From: an uncultured Eubacteriales bacterium
GTDB taxonomy: Bacteria > Bacillota > Clostridia > Oscillospirales > Oscillospiraceae
Assembly (NCBI GenBank): GCA_900540545.1
Contig: UQGJ01000059.1
Coordinates: forward strand, 1-16,756
Length of the DNA: 16,756 bases
Reading direction: 5' to 3'
Made by a program: the position numbers and the translations under genes. Every line of letters starts with the position of its first letter. Within the stretch, counting starts at the first letter, position 1. A model generated the notes under the pieces. It was not told where the DNA came from and did not search any database. It saw nothing but the letters and a program-made list of their open reading frames with translations. Shown piece after piece: positions 1-6,935 of this stretch.

Positions 1-1
1 C

Positions 2-712
2 GCCCCGCCCCCCCAGCCGGAGCCGGCGCCCATGTCGGACCTGGGGCGCCCCCGCGGGACGGCCCCCGTACCCCCCGCACCGCCTGAATCCCCTGTGGAG
101 ACCGCCGCCCCCGCCCCGGAACCGGAGGCCCCCCCGGCAGAACTCCCCATCCCCTGGACCATCCGGGGGGAGCTGTTCAACACCTACATCCTGGTGGAGC
201 AGGGCGACACCGCCTTCTTCATCGACAAGCACGCCGCCCACGAGCGCATGAACTTCGACAAGCTGAAGGCCAGCGGCTACACCCCCATGGTCCAGTCCCT
301 GCTGGCCCCGGTGGTTTTTACCCCCAGCCCCGAGGAGGGAGCCGTTTTACTGCAAAATCTGTTCCATTTGGAACAGTTTGGCTTCGAGTGCGAGGATTTC
401 GGCGGCGGGGCCGTGGTGGTCCGCCAGGCCCCCGACTATGTGGACGCCGGGGACATCGAGGCCACCCTGCTGGAGCTGGCCGGGGAGCTGCTCCGCGCCG
501 GACGGGCCGACCCCGCCGGGGCGCGGGACGCCCTGATGGCCACCATGGCCTGTAAAGCCGCCATTAAGGGGGGCCAGAAGAACGGCCCCCAGGAGTTACA
601 GCGGGTGGCCGAGGCGGTCATGGCCGGGGAAGTGAAATACTGTCCCCACGGGCGGCCGGTGGCCATCGAATTGAGCCGGAATCAGCTGGAAAAGCTGTTC
701 AAGCGAGCATAG
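2..712 (+). CDS. mutL: DNA mismatch repair protein MutL, C-terminal part (5' end outside window)
   Basis: This is the C-terminal dimerisation/endonuclease half of MutL, the mismatch-repair factor that nicks the new strand after MutS recognises a mismatch. The frame is open from base 2, so the ATPase half lies upstream of the window. A Pro/Ala-rich linker (to about base 145) precedes the domain. The endonuclease motif DKHAAHER begins at base 224, matching the family pattern DQHA(X)2E(X)4E, but the last acidic position is Asp (codon 257-259) rather than Glu. Downstream are the ACKAAIKGGQ segment and the zinc-site motif CPHGRP near the C-terminus, so this should be a nicking MutL rather than the E. 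coli type. The stop overlaps the end of the convergent small gene by 14 bp. miaA, a frequent neighbour of mutL, follows about 0.8 kb downstream after an inserted cassette. Confidence 0.93.
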   Translation, partial: APPPQPEPAPMSDLGRPRGTAPVPPAPPESPVETAAPAPEPEAPPAELPIPWTIRGELFNTYILVEQGDTAFFIDKHAAHERMNFDKLKASGYTPMVQSLLAPVVFTPSPEEGAVLLQNLFHLEQFGFECEDFGGGAVVVRQAPDYVDAGDIEATLLELAGELLRAGRADPAGARDALMATMACKAAIKGGQKNGPQELQRVAEAVMAGEVKYCPHGRPVAIELSRNQLEKLFKRA

Positions 713-929
713 CCAGCACCAGCCGCCCCGCGAAGCGGAAGCCCTGCTGAAAGGACTCTCTTTTTTGCTGGGCGGTCATCTCATCGGCGATGTCCCAAAT
801 CTTTTCGGAGAATTCCGTCCCCATCCCCGCGCGGAGCTGTTCGTTCAGGCGGGCGCGGACGTGGAGCAGTTCCGGGTCGTCCAGGATGTCCGGCATCTGG
901 TCCCAGAGGTCTTCAATGAAGGGGTCCAT
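699..929 (-). CDS. Small acidic protein of unknown function, partner of the divergent XRE regulator
   Basis: A 76-aa protein beginning MDPFIEDLWDQM and ending GFRFAGRLVLAMLA. I chose the ATG at 929 because GGAG lies 8 nt upstream; an in-frame GTG at 938 overlaps that ribosome site and is less likely. The protein looks soluble and helical: an acidic N-terminal half, then a C-terminal GFRFAGRLVLAML helix. The layout recalls small clostridial proteins of the DUF6809 type, but this is only a by-eye resemblance and I assign no function. It has a near-consensus promoter (TTGACA, 17 bp, TATACT) with inverted-repeat operators in the spacer and at the start point. It is therefore probably the main target of the divergent XRE repressor. 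Its 3' end overlaps mutL by 14 bp in convergent orientation. Toxin, adaptor or phage-derived roles cannot be separated from sequence alone. Confidence 0.72.
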   Translation of the reverse strand: MDPFIEDLWDQMPDILDDPELLHVRARLNEQLRAGMGTEFSEKIWDIADEMTAQQKRESFQQGFRFAGRLVLAMLA

Positions 930-943
930 AAACAACACTCCTT

Positions 944-978
944 TCAGATATAATCTAAGTATATTAGATAATATCTAA
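944..978. promoter_or_regulatory. Tandem XRE operators O1 and O2
   Basis: Two 15-bp palindromes of the form TTAGAT-N3-ATCTAA lie 20 bp apart centre to centre. O1 at 944-958 has one mismatch (TCAGAT ATA ATCTAA); O2 at 964-978 is perfect (TTAGAT AAT ATCTAA). O2 occupies the -35/-10 spacer of the minus promoter and O1 covers its start point. They are the obvious binding sites for the XRE protein encoded immediately to the right, which would also be autoregulated. Confidence 0.78.
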
Positions 979-986
979 ATTGTCAA
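958..986 (-). promoter_or_regulatory. Near-consensus promoter of the 76-aa gene
   Basis: On the minus strand, TTGACA (981-986), a 17-bp spacer (964-980) and TATACT (958-963) form a near-perfect sigma-A promoter. The start point should fall near 951. The spacer is filled by an operator palindrome. Confidence 0.85.
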
Positions 987-996
987 GGGGGATACC

Positions 997-1245
997 ATGT
1001 TTACGAAAGCACAATTTGGGGCGAGGCTGCGGGAGCAGCGGGAGAAGGCCCACGAGACTCAGGCGACTATGAAGCAGCTTTTGGGCGTCACCACGACCCA
1101 AATCAGCGATATGGAAAATGGAAAAGCCACAACGACCCTTGAAAAATTTGCCCTGCTGTGCGAACATTATGAGGTCTCCGCCGACTATCTCCTGGGATTG
1201 ACGGACGACCCGAAGCCCTACGGGCGGAAGGAAGAAGAGCCGTAA
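997..1245 (+). CDS. XRE/Cro-type helix-turn-helix transcriptional regulator
   Basis: An 82-aa single-domain regulator. Residues 5-68 form a canonical XRE five-helix fold: FGARLREQREKAHETQATMKQLLG, then the recognition segment VTTTQISDMENGKATTTLEKFALLCEHYEVSADYLLGLTD. The short charged tail GRKEEEP follows the domain and there is no sensor or protease domain. The ATG at 997 is preceded by AAGGGGG about 6 nt upstream. The gene is divergent from the 76-aa gene, and the 67 bp between their starts hold two matching palindromic operators, so repression of the small gene plus autoregulation is the likely role. The pair sits between mutL and miaA and looks like a self-contained regulatory cassette of mobile or phage ancestry. 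A + strand promoter is less obvious than the minus-strand one. Confidence 0.88.
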   Translation: MFTKAQFGARLREQREKAHETQATMKQLLGVTTTQISDMENGKATTTLEKFALLCEHYEVSADYLLGLTDDPKPYGRKEEEP

Positions 1246-1256
1246 GGACGAGGGCC

Positions 1257-1397
1257 ACGGCCCTCCGGGGAGTCCTCTTTCTTCTCGAAGAAAGAGGACG
1301 GAAAGAAGGACCAGGGCGGGGGATTCCGTATTTCCCCCGCCCTGGACCCACCCCTTGAAACGGCCAAGCCAAGAGGGGCTACGCCCCCCTTGCTTGG
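1257..1397 (+). repeat. Interspersed two-hairpin repeat, copy A
   Basis: A GC-rich leader (ccctccgggg) is followed by hairpin 1 (13-bp perfect arms 1272-1284 and 1287-1299), a linker GGAAAGAAGGA, and hairpin 2 (13-bp perfect arms 1311-1323 and 1333-1345, CCAGGG...CCCTGG, then ACCC). A third, bulged hairpin lies at 1364-1397. The same order of elements recurs at about 9821-9930 and 16689-16756. No transposase is associated, and no T-tract follows either main hairpin, so neither looks like a simple terminator. Confidence 0.75.
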
Positions 1398-1523
1398 AAC
1401 CATTCCCCCACGGGGGACGATGGACGAAAACAGGACGGGGAAGGCTCCGCCTGCGGGCGGGACGCTCCATCCCCCTGGTCCTGCCCGTGGGCGGGGACTC
1501 CAACAGATTTGAGGTGAATTGCT
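1398..1523. other. GC-rich intergenic sequence upstream of miaA
   Basis: Short imperfect GC-rich inverted repeats are present (for example CCCCCACGGGGG around 1405-1416), but I see no gene and no convincing sigma-A promoter. The ribosome site GAGGTGA of miaA is at 1511-1517. miaA may depend on transcription entering from the XRE gene or further upstream. Confidence 0.5.
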
Positions 1524-2462
<939 letters not shown>

Positions 2463-2494
2463 GGGCACTTCAAAGAAAGAGGAGTGTACTTATC

Positions 2495-2725
2495 ATGCAA
2501 AAGCAGCTCAATCTCCAGGATACCTTTTTGAACCAGGTCCGCAAGGGCCGCCTGCCGGTGGTGGTCTTTTTGATGAACGGCTACCAGCTCCGGGGCGTCA
2601 TCACCGGCTTCGACTCCTTCGTGGTGGTCCTGGTCACCGACGGCAAGCAGCAAGTCATCTACAAGCACGCCATCTCCACCATCGTGCCGGAGCACCCGGT
2701 GAGTCTGGAGGAGAGTGCGGAGTAA
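2495..2725 (+). CDS. hfq: RNA chaperone Hfq
   Basis: A 76-aa Sm-like protein that forms a hexameric ring and binds small RNAs and mRNAs. The Sm1 motif runs through residues 20-50 (PVVVFLMNGYQLRGVITGFDSFVVVLVTDGKQQ) and the Sm2 motif YKHAISTI is at 56-63. The proximal-face residues Q8 and the Lys-His pair of YKHA are present. The acidic C-terminal tail is only a few residues long, as in other Firmicutes. AAAGAGGAG lies about 10 nt before the ATG. The gene sits 32 bp after miaA and 32 bp before the HlyD-like gene, consistent with co-transcription. Confidence 0.97.
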   Translation: MQKQLNLQDTFLNQVRKGRLPVVVFLMNGYQLRGVITGFDSFVVVLVTDGKQQVIYKHAISTIVPEHPVSLEESAE

Positions 2726-2757
2726 GGGTACAGACATAGAATCGAGGCTACATACCA

Positions 2758-4023
2758 ATGAAACAGGGCACCCTCATCACCCGTATCACCATCCTCATCA
2801 TGTTTTTAGCCATGGTGGTCTACCTGGGCGCGTCGGCCTGGCGCAGCTTCAACGACCCCTTCTCCACCCTGGTCACGTACGCCTATACGTTGGACGACTC
2901 CGCCGAGGCCACGGGCTACCTGGTCCGGCAGGAGGAGGCCATCCCCGGCGGGGGTTCGGCCATTGTGGACGTGCGCCCCGGCGAGGGGGAGAAGGTGGCC
3001 GCCGGGGAGACCGTGGCCTACCTCTACCGGGATGAGAGCGCCCTGGAGCGCAAGCGCCAGCTCCGCAGCCTGGAACTGGAGCGGGAACAGCTCCTATACT
3101 CCCTCCAGCGCTCGGCGGCGGGCTGGGACAGCGCCCGCCTGGACGAGAGCATCGTGGAATCCATGCTGTCCCTGAAGTCCGCCGCCGCTTACGGCGACCT
3201 CACCGGCCTGGAGGACCAGGCCCTGTCCCTGAAAAGTCTGGTCATCCGCCGGGAGTACAACTCCGGCGGGGCCGCCGACATCCAGGCGGCGGTGGCCGCC
3301 ATCGACGGCCAGATCGACGCCCTCCAGGCCGCCGCCGGACTGGACACGACCCCTGTCTCCGTGTCCAAATCCGGCACCTTCTCCGCGGTGGCCGACGGCT
3401 ACGAGACCATCCTCACCCCCGCCGCCCTGGCGGGACTGACCCCCACGACCTATCAGCAGCTCACCGCCCAGAAGCCCGCCGCCCCTGACGGCGCGGTGGG
3501 CAAGCTGGTCACCGGCTCCCGGTGGTACTTCGCCACCACCCTGGACGCCGCCACCGCCGACCGCCTCATTGAGGGCTGGTCGGTGAAGGTGCGCTTTTCC
3601 CGGGACTGGTCCGGGGAGGTGGCCATGAAGGTGGAGCGGGTCAGCGACCCGGAAAACGGCCGCTGCGCCGTGGTCCTCTCCACCGACCGCAACCTCTCGG
3701 ACACCACCCTCCTGCGCAAGCAGACCGTGGACATCATCTTCGACAGCGTCACCGGCGTCCGGGTCCCCAAAAAGGCCGTCCGTAGCGTGGCCCTGGACGT
3801 GAAGGACCCGGAGACCAAGGAGGTCACCGGCCAGCGCCAGGCCACCGGGGTTTTTGTTCTAGTGGGGGCCCAGGCCGAGTTCAAGGAGACCGCCATCGTG
3901 GCCGACGACGGGGACTATTACCTGCTCAAGCCCGTGGACCCGGAGGCCCGCACCGCCCTCCGCGCCGGGGACGAGGTCATCGTCGCCGCCGTGGACCTGT
4001 ATGACGGCAAGGTCGTGCAATAA
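2758..4023 (+). CDS. HlyD/membrane-fusion-like protein, one N-terminal membrane segment
   Basis: A 421-aa protein with a single N-terminal transmembrane anchor (about residues 10-28) and a large extracytoplasmic part. After the anchor comes a lipoyl/beta-barrel-like segment (ATGYLVRQEEAIPG, then VDVRPGEGEKVAAGETVAYLY), as in HlyD/AcrA-type adaptors. A charged helical hairpin rich in Glu, Arg and Leu follows around residues 95-140. The C-terminal part contains further beta-rich repeats ending in ALRAGDEVIVAA. No ABC transporter or outer-membrane partner is encoded nearby, so an efflux role is not supported by context. Its place between hfq and yggS-sepF-divIVA instead suggests a link to the cell envelope or division. 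GAGG lies 10 nt before the ATG. Confidence 0.75.
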   Translation: MKQGTLITRITILIMFLAMVVYLGASAWRSFNDPFSTLVTYAYTLDDSAEATGYLVRQEEAIPGGGSAIVDVRPGEGEKVAAGETVAYLYRDESALERKRQLRSLELEREQLLYSLQRSAAGWDSARLDESIVESMLSLKSAAAYGDLTGLEDQALSLKSLVIRREYNSGGAADIQAAVAAIDGQIDALQAAAGLDTTPVSVSKSGTFSAVADGYETILTPAALAGLTPTTYQQLTAQKPAAPDGAVGKLVTGSRWYFATTLDAATADRLIEGWSVKVRFSRDWSGEVAMKVERVSDPENGRCAVVLSTDRNLSDTTLLRKQTVDIIFDSVTGVRVPKKAVRSVALDVKDPETKEVTGQRQATGVFVLVGAQAEFKETAIVADDGDYYLLKPVDPEARTALRAGDEVIVAAVDLYDGKVVQ

Positions 4024-4029
4024 ATGAGG

Positions 4030-4055
4030 GGCGGCCGCCATATATGGCGGCCGCC
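4030..4055. repeat. 26-bp perfect palindrome between the HlyD-like gene and yggS
   Basis: GGCGGCCGCCATA followed by its exact reverse complement starts 6 bp after the HlyD-like stop. It can form a very stable hairpin in the polycistronic transcript. There is no T-tract, so it is more likely an mRNA-stability or processing element, or a repeat remnant, than a terminator. Confidence 0.7.
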
Positions 4056-4078
4056 ACATATCAGGGAGGTAGAAAGAG

Positions 4079-4789
4079 ATGACACTCCAGGAAAATATCG
4101 CCCGCGTGCAGGAAAACATCGCCCGGGCCGCCGTGGCGGCGGGCCGGGACCCGGCGGAGGTCACGCTGGTGGCCGCCACCAAGGTCCAGACCTCGGACAC
4201 CATCCGGGCCGCCATTGCCGCCGGCGTCACCGTCTGCGGCGAGAACCGGGTCCAGGAACTCACCGGCCACTTGGACGACTACGCCTACGACGGGGCAAAG
4301 ATCCATTTCATCGGCCACCTCCAGACCAACAAGGTCAAGTTCGTGGTGGGCCGGGTGGACCTGCTGGAGTCCGTGGACTCCCCCAGGCTCCTGGAGGCGG
4401 TGGACAAGCAGGCGGAAAAGTTGGGTATCGTCCAGGACATTTTGCTGGAGGTCAATATCGGCGGCGAGGAGAGCAAGGGCGGCTGCCCGGTGGACGAGCT
4501 GCTGGACCTGGCCCTTCTGGCCCAGGCAAAAGAGCACGTGCGCCTGCGGGGATTGATGGCGATTCCCCCCGTGGCTGTGCATCCGGGTGACAATTCTGTG
4601 TTTTTCCGGAAAACCCGCCAGCTTTTTGTTGACATAAGAACGAAAATAGGAGATAATAACTCTGAGATTGACTGTCTCTCCATGGGCATGAGCGGAGACT
4701 ATGAGGACGCGGTCCGGGAAGGGGCCACCCTGGTCCGGGTGGGCACCGCCCTGTTCGGGCCCCGTCCGCCCCTGCACCAGCCGGAGTAA
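4079..4789 (+). CDS. yggS: YggS/YlmE-type pyridoxal-phosphate homeostasis protein
   Basis: A 236-aa PLP-binding protein with the alanine-racemase-like barrel but no known catalytic activity. The family buffers PLP and affects amino-acid and vitamin B6 balance. The PLP lysine is in VAATKVQ (K36). Other conserved blocks are GENRVQEL, HFIGHLQTNK, the LLEVNIGGEESKGG segment, GLMAIPP, LSMGMSGDYEDAVREGATLVRVGTALFG. The length is normal. AGGGAGG lies 9 nt before the ATG. sepF begins 24 bp after the stop, as in many Firmicutes (ylmE-ylmF), and the 26-bp palindrome lies just upstream. Confidence 0.96.
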   Translation: MTLQENIARVQENIARAAVAAGRDPAEVTLVAATKVQTSDTIRAAIAAGVTVCGENRVQELTGHLDDYAYDGAKIHFIGHLQTNKVKFVVGRVDLLESVDSPRLLEAVDKQAEKLGIVQDILLEVNIGGEESKGGCPVDELLDLALLAQAKEHVRLRGLMAIPPVAVHPGDNSVFFRKTRQLFVDIRTKIGDNNSEIDCLSMGMSGDYEDAVREGATLVRVGTALFGPRPPLHQPE

Positions 4790-4813
4790 GACTTGATTGA
4801 AAGGAAGTTCAAT

Positions 4814-5293
4814 ATGGGATTCATTGACGAGTTGAAGCGGCTGGCCCGCCCCTACGAGGACGAGGAGGACGAGGAGTTTGACGACTTCGAGCCCGTATCC
4901 CGGGTAGAGCGCAAGGAAAAGACCCGCGAGACCCGCGGCAGCGACGCCACCGGCACCATTTTCGACTCCCAGCCGGAGATGCGCCGCAGCAACAAGGTGG
5001 TCAATATCCACACCACCACTCAGCTTCAGGTGGTGCTGGTGAAGCCCGACCGCTTCGAGAACGCCGCCGAGATCGCCGACCATCTGCGGGAGAAGCGCAC
5101 CGTGGTCCTCAATCTGGAGCAGACCAACAAGGACATTGCCCGCCGCCTGCTGGACTTCCTCTCCGGCGTGGCCTACGCCAACGAGGGCAAGATCAAAAAG
5201 GTCGCCATCTCCACCTACATCATCACCCCGTACAACGTGGACATCTTGGGCGACTTGATCGACGAGCTGGAGAACAACGGGCTTTATTTCTGA
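4814..5293 (+). CDS. sepF: Cell division protein SepF
   Basis: SepF links FtsZ filaments to the membrane and shapes the Z-ring. The 159-aa protein has the N-terminal amphipathic membrane helix MGFIDELKRLARPY, a very acidic and charged linker (about residues 15-65), and the C-terminal dimerising domain starting near VVNIHTTTQLQVVLVKP and ending NVDILGDLIDELENNGLYF. I chose ATG 4814 because AAGGAAG (4801-4807) is correctly placed and the product then begins with the family's usual MGF; an upstream in-frame TTG at 4793 lies before that ribosome site. yggS is 24 bp upstream. The genes ylmG and ylmH, often found between sepF and divIVA, are absent here. Confidence 0.95.
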   Translation: MGFIDELKRLARPYEDEEDEEFDDFEPVSRVERKEKTRETRGSDATGTIFDSQPEMRRSNKVVNIHTTTQLQVVLVKPDRFENAAEIADHLREKRTVVLNLEQTNKDIARRLLDFLSGVAYANEGKIKKVAISTYIITPYNVDILGDLIDELENNGLYF

Positions 5294-5302
5294 TTCGGCA
5301 AT

Positions 5303-5365
5303 GCGGGCGGCCGCAAGGGCCGCCCTTACCACCGACTCGTAGGGGCGACCCTTGCGGTCGCCCGC
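5303..5365. repeat. REP-like head-to-head hairpin pair 1 between sepF and divIVA
   Basis: Two related hairpins face each other: GGGCGGCC/GGCCGCCC (5305-5312, 5318-5325) and GGGCGACC/GGTCGCCC (5343-5350, 5356-5363), each with a 5-nt loop. The reverse complement of the left unit matches the right unit over 27 nt with three differences; two of these compensate each other within the stem (G-C to A-T). This resembles a BIME-like arrangement of REP elements. Confidence 0.8.
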
Positions 5366-5396
5366 GCCCTTACATAGAGAAATGGAGTGACCCGAT

Positions 5397-6137
5397 ATGC
5401 TGACCCCCCAGGAAGTCTCCGAGCACGCCTTTGCCAAGGCGTCCTTCGGCGGTTATAACATGGCCATGGTGGACGAGTTCCTCGACCAGCTCACCGAGGA
5501 CTACACCACCCTGTACAAGGAAAACGCGGCCCTCAAGAGCAAGATGAAGGTACTGGTGGACAAGGTGGAGGAGTACCGCTCCACCGAGGACGCCATGCGC
5601 AAGACCCTGCTCACCGCCCAGCAGATGGCCGACCAGATGGTCCGGGAGGCCGAGCAGAAAAAGGGCGACCTGGTCAGCCAGGCCGAGGCCGAGGCCCGGG
5701 AAAAGGTGGCCGGACTGCGCCGGGAGATGGAGGCCGAGCAGCTCCGCCTCACCGCCGCCCAGAACGCCGCCACCGCCTATATCGCCAAGCTCAAGGACCT
5801 CTACCAGCATGAGATGGACTACCTCAACAGCCTGGGCCAGATGGCCCCGCCCCCGGCCCCCAAGGCCGACCCGGTGGTGGCCGCCGCCCAGGATATCGAG
5901 GCCTCCATGCAGCGGGTCCTGGCCGATGAGCCCGCCCCGGAGGAGGACACCAAGGAGCTGCCCGACCTGGAGGAGGCGGCCCCCGCCGCAGCGGAGGCCC
6001 CCGTCAGCCTCTACCAGGAGCTGACCAAGGCCCGGGCCGAGGCCCCCAGGGAGGACCCGGAGCCCGCCGAGAGCGAGACCACCCGCCGCATCGATTTCGA
6101 CCACCTCCAGTTCGGGAAGGACTACGAAATCAAGTAA
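5397..6137 (+). CDS. divIVA: DivIVA-family polar/septal protein
   Basis: A 246-aa coiled-coil protein that binds curved membrane at septa and poles and recruits division factors. The N-terminal DivIVA domain starts MLTPQEVSEHAFAKASFGGY and continues VDEFLDQLTEDY. A long, strongly charged coiled coil covers about residues 35-140, and a Pro/Ala/Glu-rich, probably disordered tail ends DFDHLQFGKDYEIK. The family's membrane-inserted Phe is present (F17), but the Arg that follows it in B. subtilis (R18) is Gly here. GGAG lies 9 nt before the ATG. The gene is the last of the miaA-to-divIVA run, and the T-box promoter begins 5 bp after its stop. Confidence 0.93.
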   Translation: MLTPQEVSEHAFAKASFGGYNMAMVDEFLDQLTEDYTTLYKENAALKSKMKVLVDKVEEYRSTEDAMRKTLLTAQQMADQMVREAEQKKGDLVSQAEAEAREKVAGLRREMEAEQLRLTAAQNAATAYIAKLKDLYQHEMDYLNSLGQMAPPPAPKADPVVAAAQDIEASMQRVLADEPAPEEDTKELPDLEEAAPAAAEAPVSLYQELTKARAEAPREDPEPAESETTRRIDFDHLQFGKDYEIK

Positions 6138-6141
6138 AGGC

Positions 6142-6170
6142 TTGACAAAGCACCGCAAAACGGTTAAGAT
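6142..6170 (+). promoter_or_regulatory. Promoter of the T-box leader
   Basis: TTGACA (6142-6147), a 17-bp spacer and TAAGAT (6165-6170) form a good sigma-A promoter directly after the divIVA stop. Transcription should start near 6177. Confidence 0.8.
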
Positions 6171-6176
6171 ACTCTG

Positions 6177-6430
6177 GCAATAGGGAAAAACGCTTGGAAA
6201 AGGACGAGTAGCGACCCGGAGCCGCACAGAGAGCCGCCGTTTTGGTGCGAGGCGGACGGGGAAGGGACGCGAAGGATCACCTTGGAGCGGTCCGGCTGAA
6301 CAAAGTAAGCCGGAACGGTTGGCATCGTTACCCTGCCGTCGAGCGGCCGCATGACGCGGCAACAAGAGTGGTACCGCAGAGGAGAATCAAACGCCTTTGT
6401 CTCTTAGGAGACAAAGGCGTTTTTCGTTTT
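6177..6430 (+). promoter_or_regulatory. Isoleucine T-box riboswitch leader
   Basis: The leader has the parts of a T-box that senses uncharged tRNA. The stem I S-turn AGTA is at 6207-6210, the distal T-loop pair CAGAGAG (6227-6233) and GGTGCGAG (6244-6251) are present, and the likely specifier codon ATC (Ile) is at 6276-6278. A perfect stem III is at 6291-6297/6308-6314 (TCCGGCT/AGCCGGA). The antiterminator T-box AGAGTGGTACCGCAG (6365-6379) contains the TGGT that pairs with the tRNA NCCA end. It ends in an intrinsic terminator. The Ile specifier fits the downstream ileS, yet a minus-strand gene lies between them. Confidence 0.93.
6390..6426 (+). terminator. T-box intrinsic terminator
   Basis: Perfect 14-bp arms (6390-6403 and 6408-6421, loop TTAG) are followed by a T-tract. 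It is the OFF-state terminator of the T-box. On the opposite strand it may also stop transcription of the 137-aa gene that ends at 6453, although the T-run on that side is weaker. Confidence 0.92.
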
Positions 6431-6452
6431 CCCGTCTCCGCAGGGGCGGCCC

Positions 6453-6866
6453 TCACGGCTCCTCCCGCTCCGACAGCGGCCCCGTGATCCAGTACATGCA
6501 GGGGTCGTAGCTGCCGTCCAGCGCCTGCCGGACGGCCTCGTCCCAGTCGGTACGCTCGGGGCCGGTCTCGTCCAGACTGTCGCAGAGCCCGTCGATGGTC
6601 CCGTCGGAGTGGACCGCCGCCCAGCCGCGGAGAAAGGCCGTCATTGTGGCAAAAGCCCCCTCGGGCGTCAGGTTGGTGGACCATCCGAGCCCCAGCGCCT
6701 GCTTGGAGGCGTCGCGCCAGTCCCCGGTAAACCGGGGGTCGGCGGAGGTGTTGTCCGGCAGCAGGCTCATGCCGCTCAGAATATCCCCCAGCTCCTCCCA
6801 CTGGGCTTCATCCCAGAGCATGTGCAAAAAGCAGTGGGCCGCCCGATACCCTTCCATGATGGTCAT
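6453..6866 (-). CDS. Hypothetical 137-aa protein inserted between the T-box and ileS
   Basis: The protein begins MTIMEGYRAAHCFLHMLWD and ends MYWITGPLSEREEP. It is acidic, rich in Trp (about seven) and apparently soluble and helical, with no signal peptide or membrane segment. The segment ELGDILSGMSLLPDNTSADP followed by W-R-D-A recalls small Firmicute proteins carrying an LGxxLGSMxLLxDGxxADPxxWxDW pattern, some of which sit near toxins as possible immunity proteins. That is by-eye only and I assign no function. AAAGGGGG lies about 9 nt before the ATG at 6866, and TATGAT at 6890-6895 (minus strand) is a plausible -10 box. An in-frame ATG at 6857 is an alternative start without a better ribosome site. 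Its promoter region abuts the ileS ribosome site, and its whole length would be antisense to T-box readthrough. Confidence 0.75.
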   Translation of the reverse strand: MTIMEGYRAAHCFLHMLWDEAQWEELGDILSGMSLLPDNTSADPRFTGDWRDASKQALGLGWSTNLTPEGAFATMTAFLRGWAAVHSDGTIDGLCDSLDETGPERTDWDEAVRQALDGSYDPCMYWITGPLSEREEP

Positions 6867-6935
6867 ACCAAATACCCCCTTTTTGGATTATCATAACATA
6901 AATAATGAGAAATGAATACAGGAGGAAGAACACCC

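Noticed and set aside
1272..1345. Copy A hairpins as terminators of the XRE gene
   Set aside because: Neither stem is followed by a T-tract, and the same paired structure recurs at unrelated places, so a repeat is the better reading.
2758..4023. HlyD-like gene as part of a drug-efflux pump
   Set aside because: No ABC or RND transporter is next to it and the neighbours are hfq and division genes, so an efflux call would go beyond the evidence.
4061..5437. 458-aa minus-strand frame across yggS and sepF
   Set aside because: It covers two well-identified genes on the other strand and has antisense-type composition.
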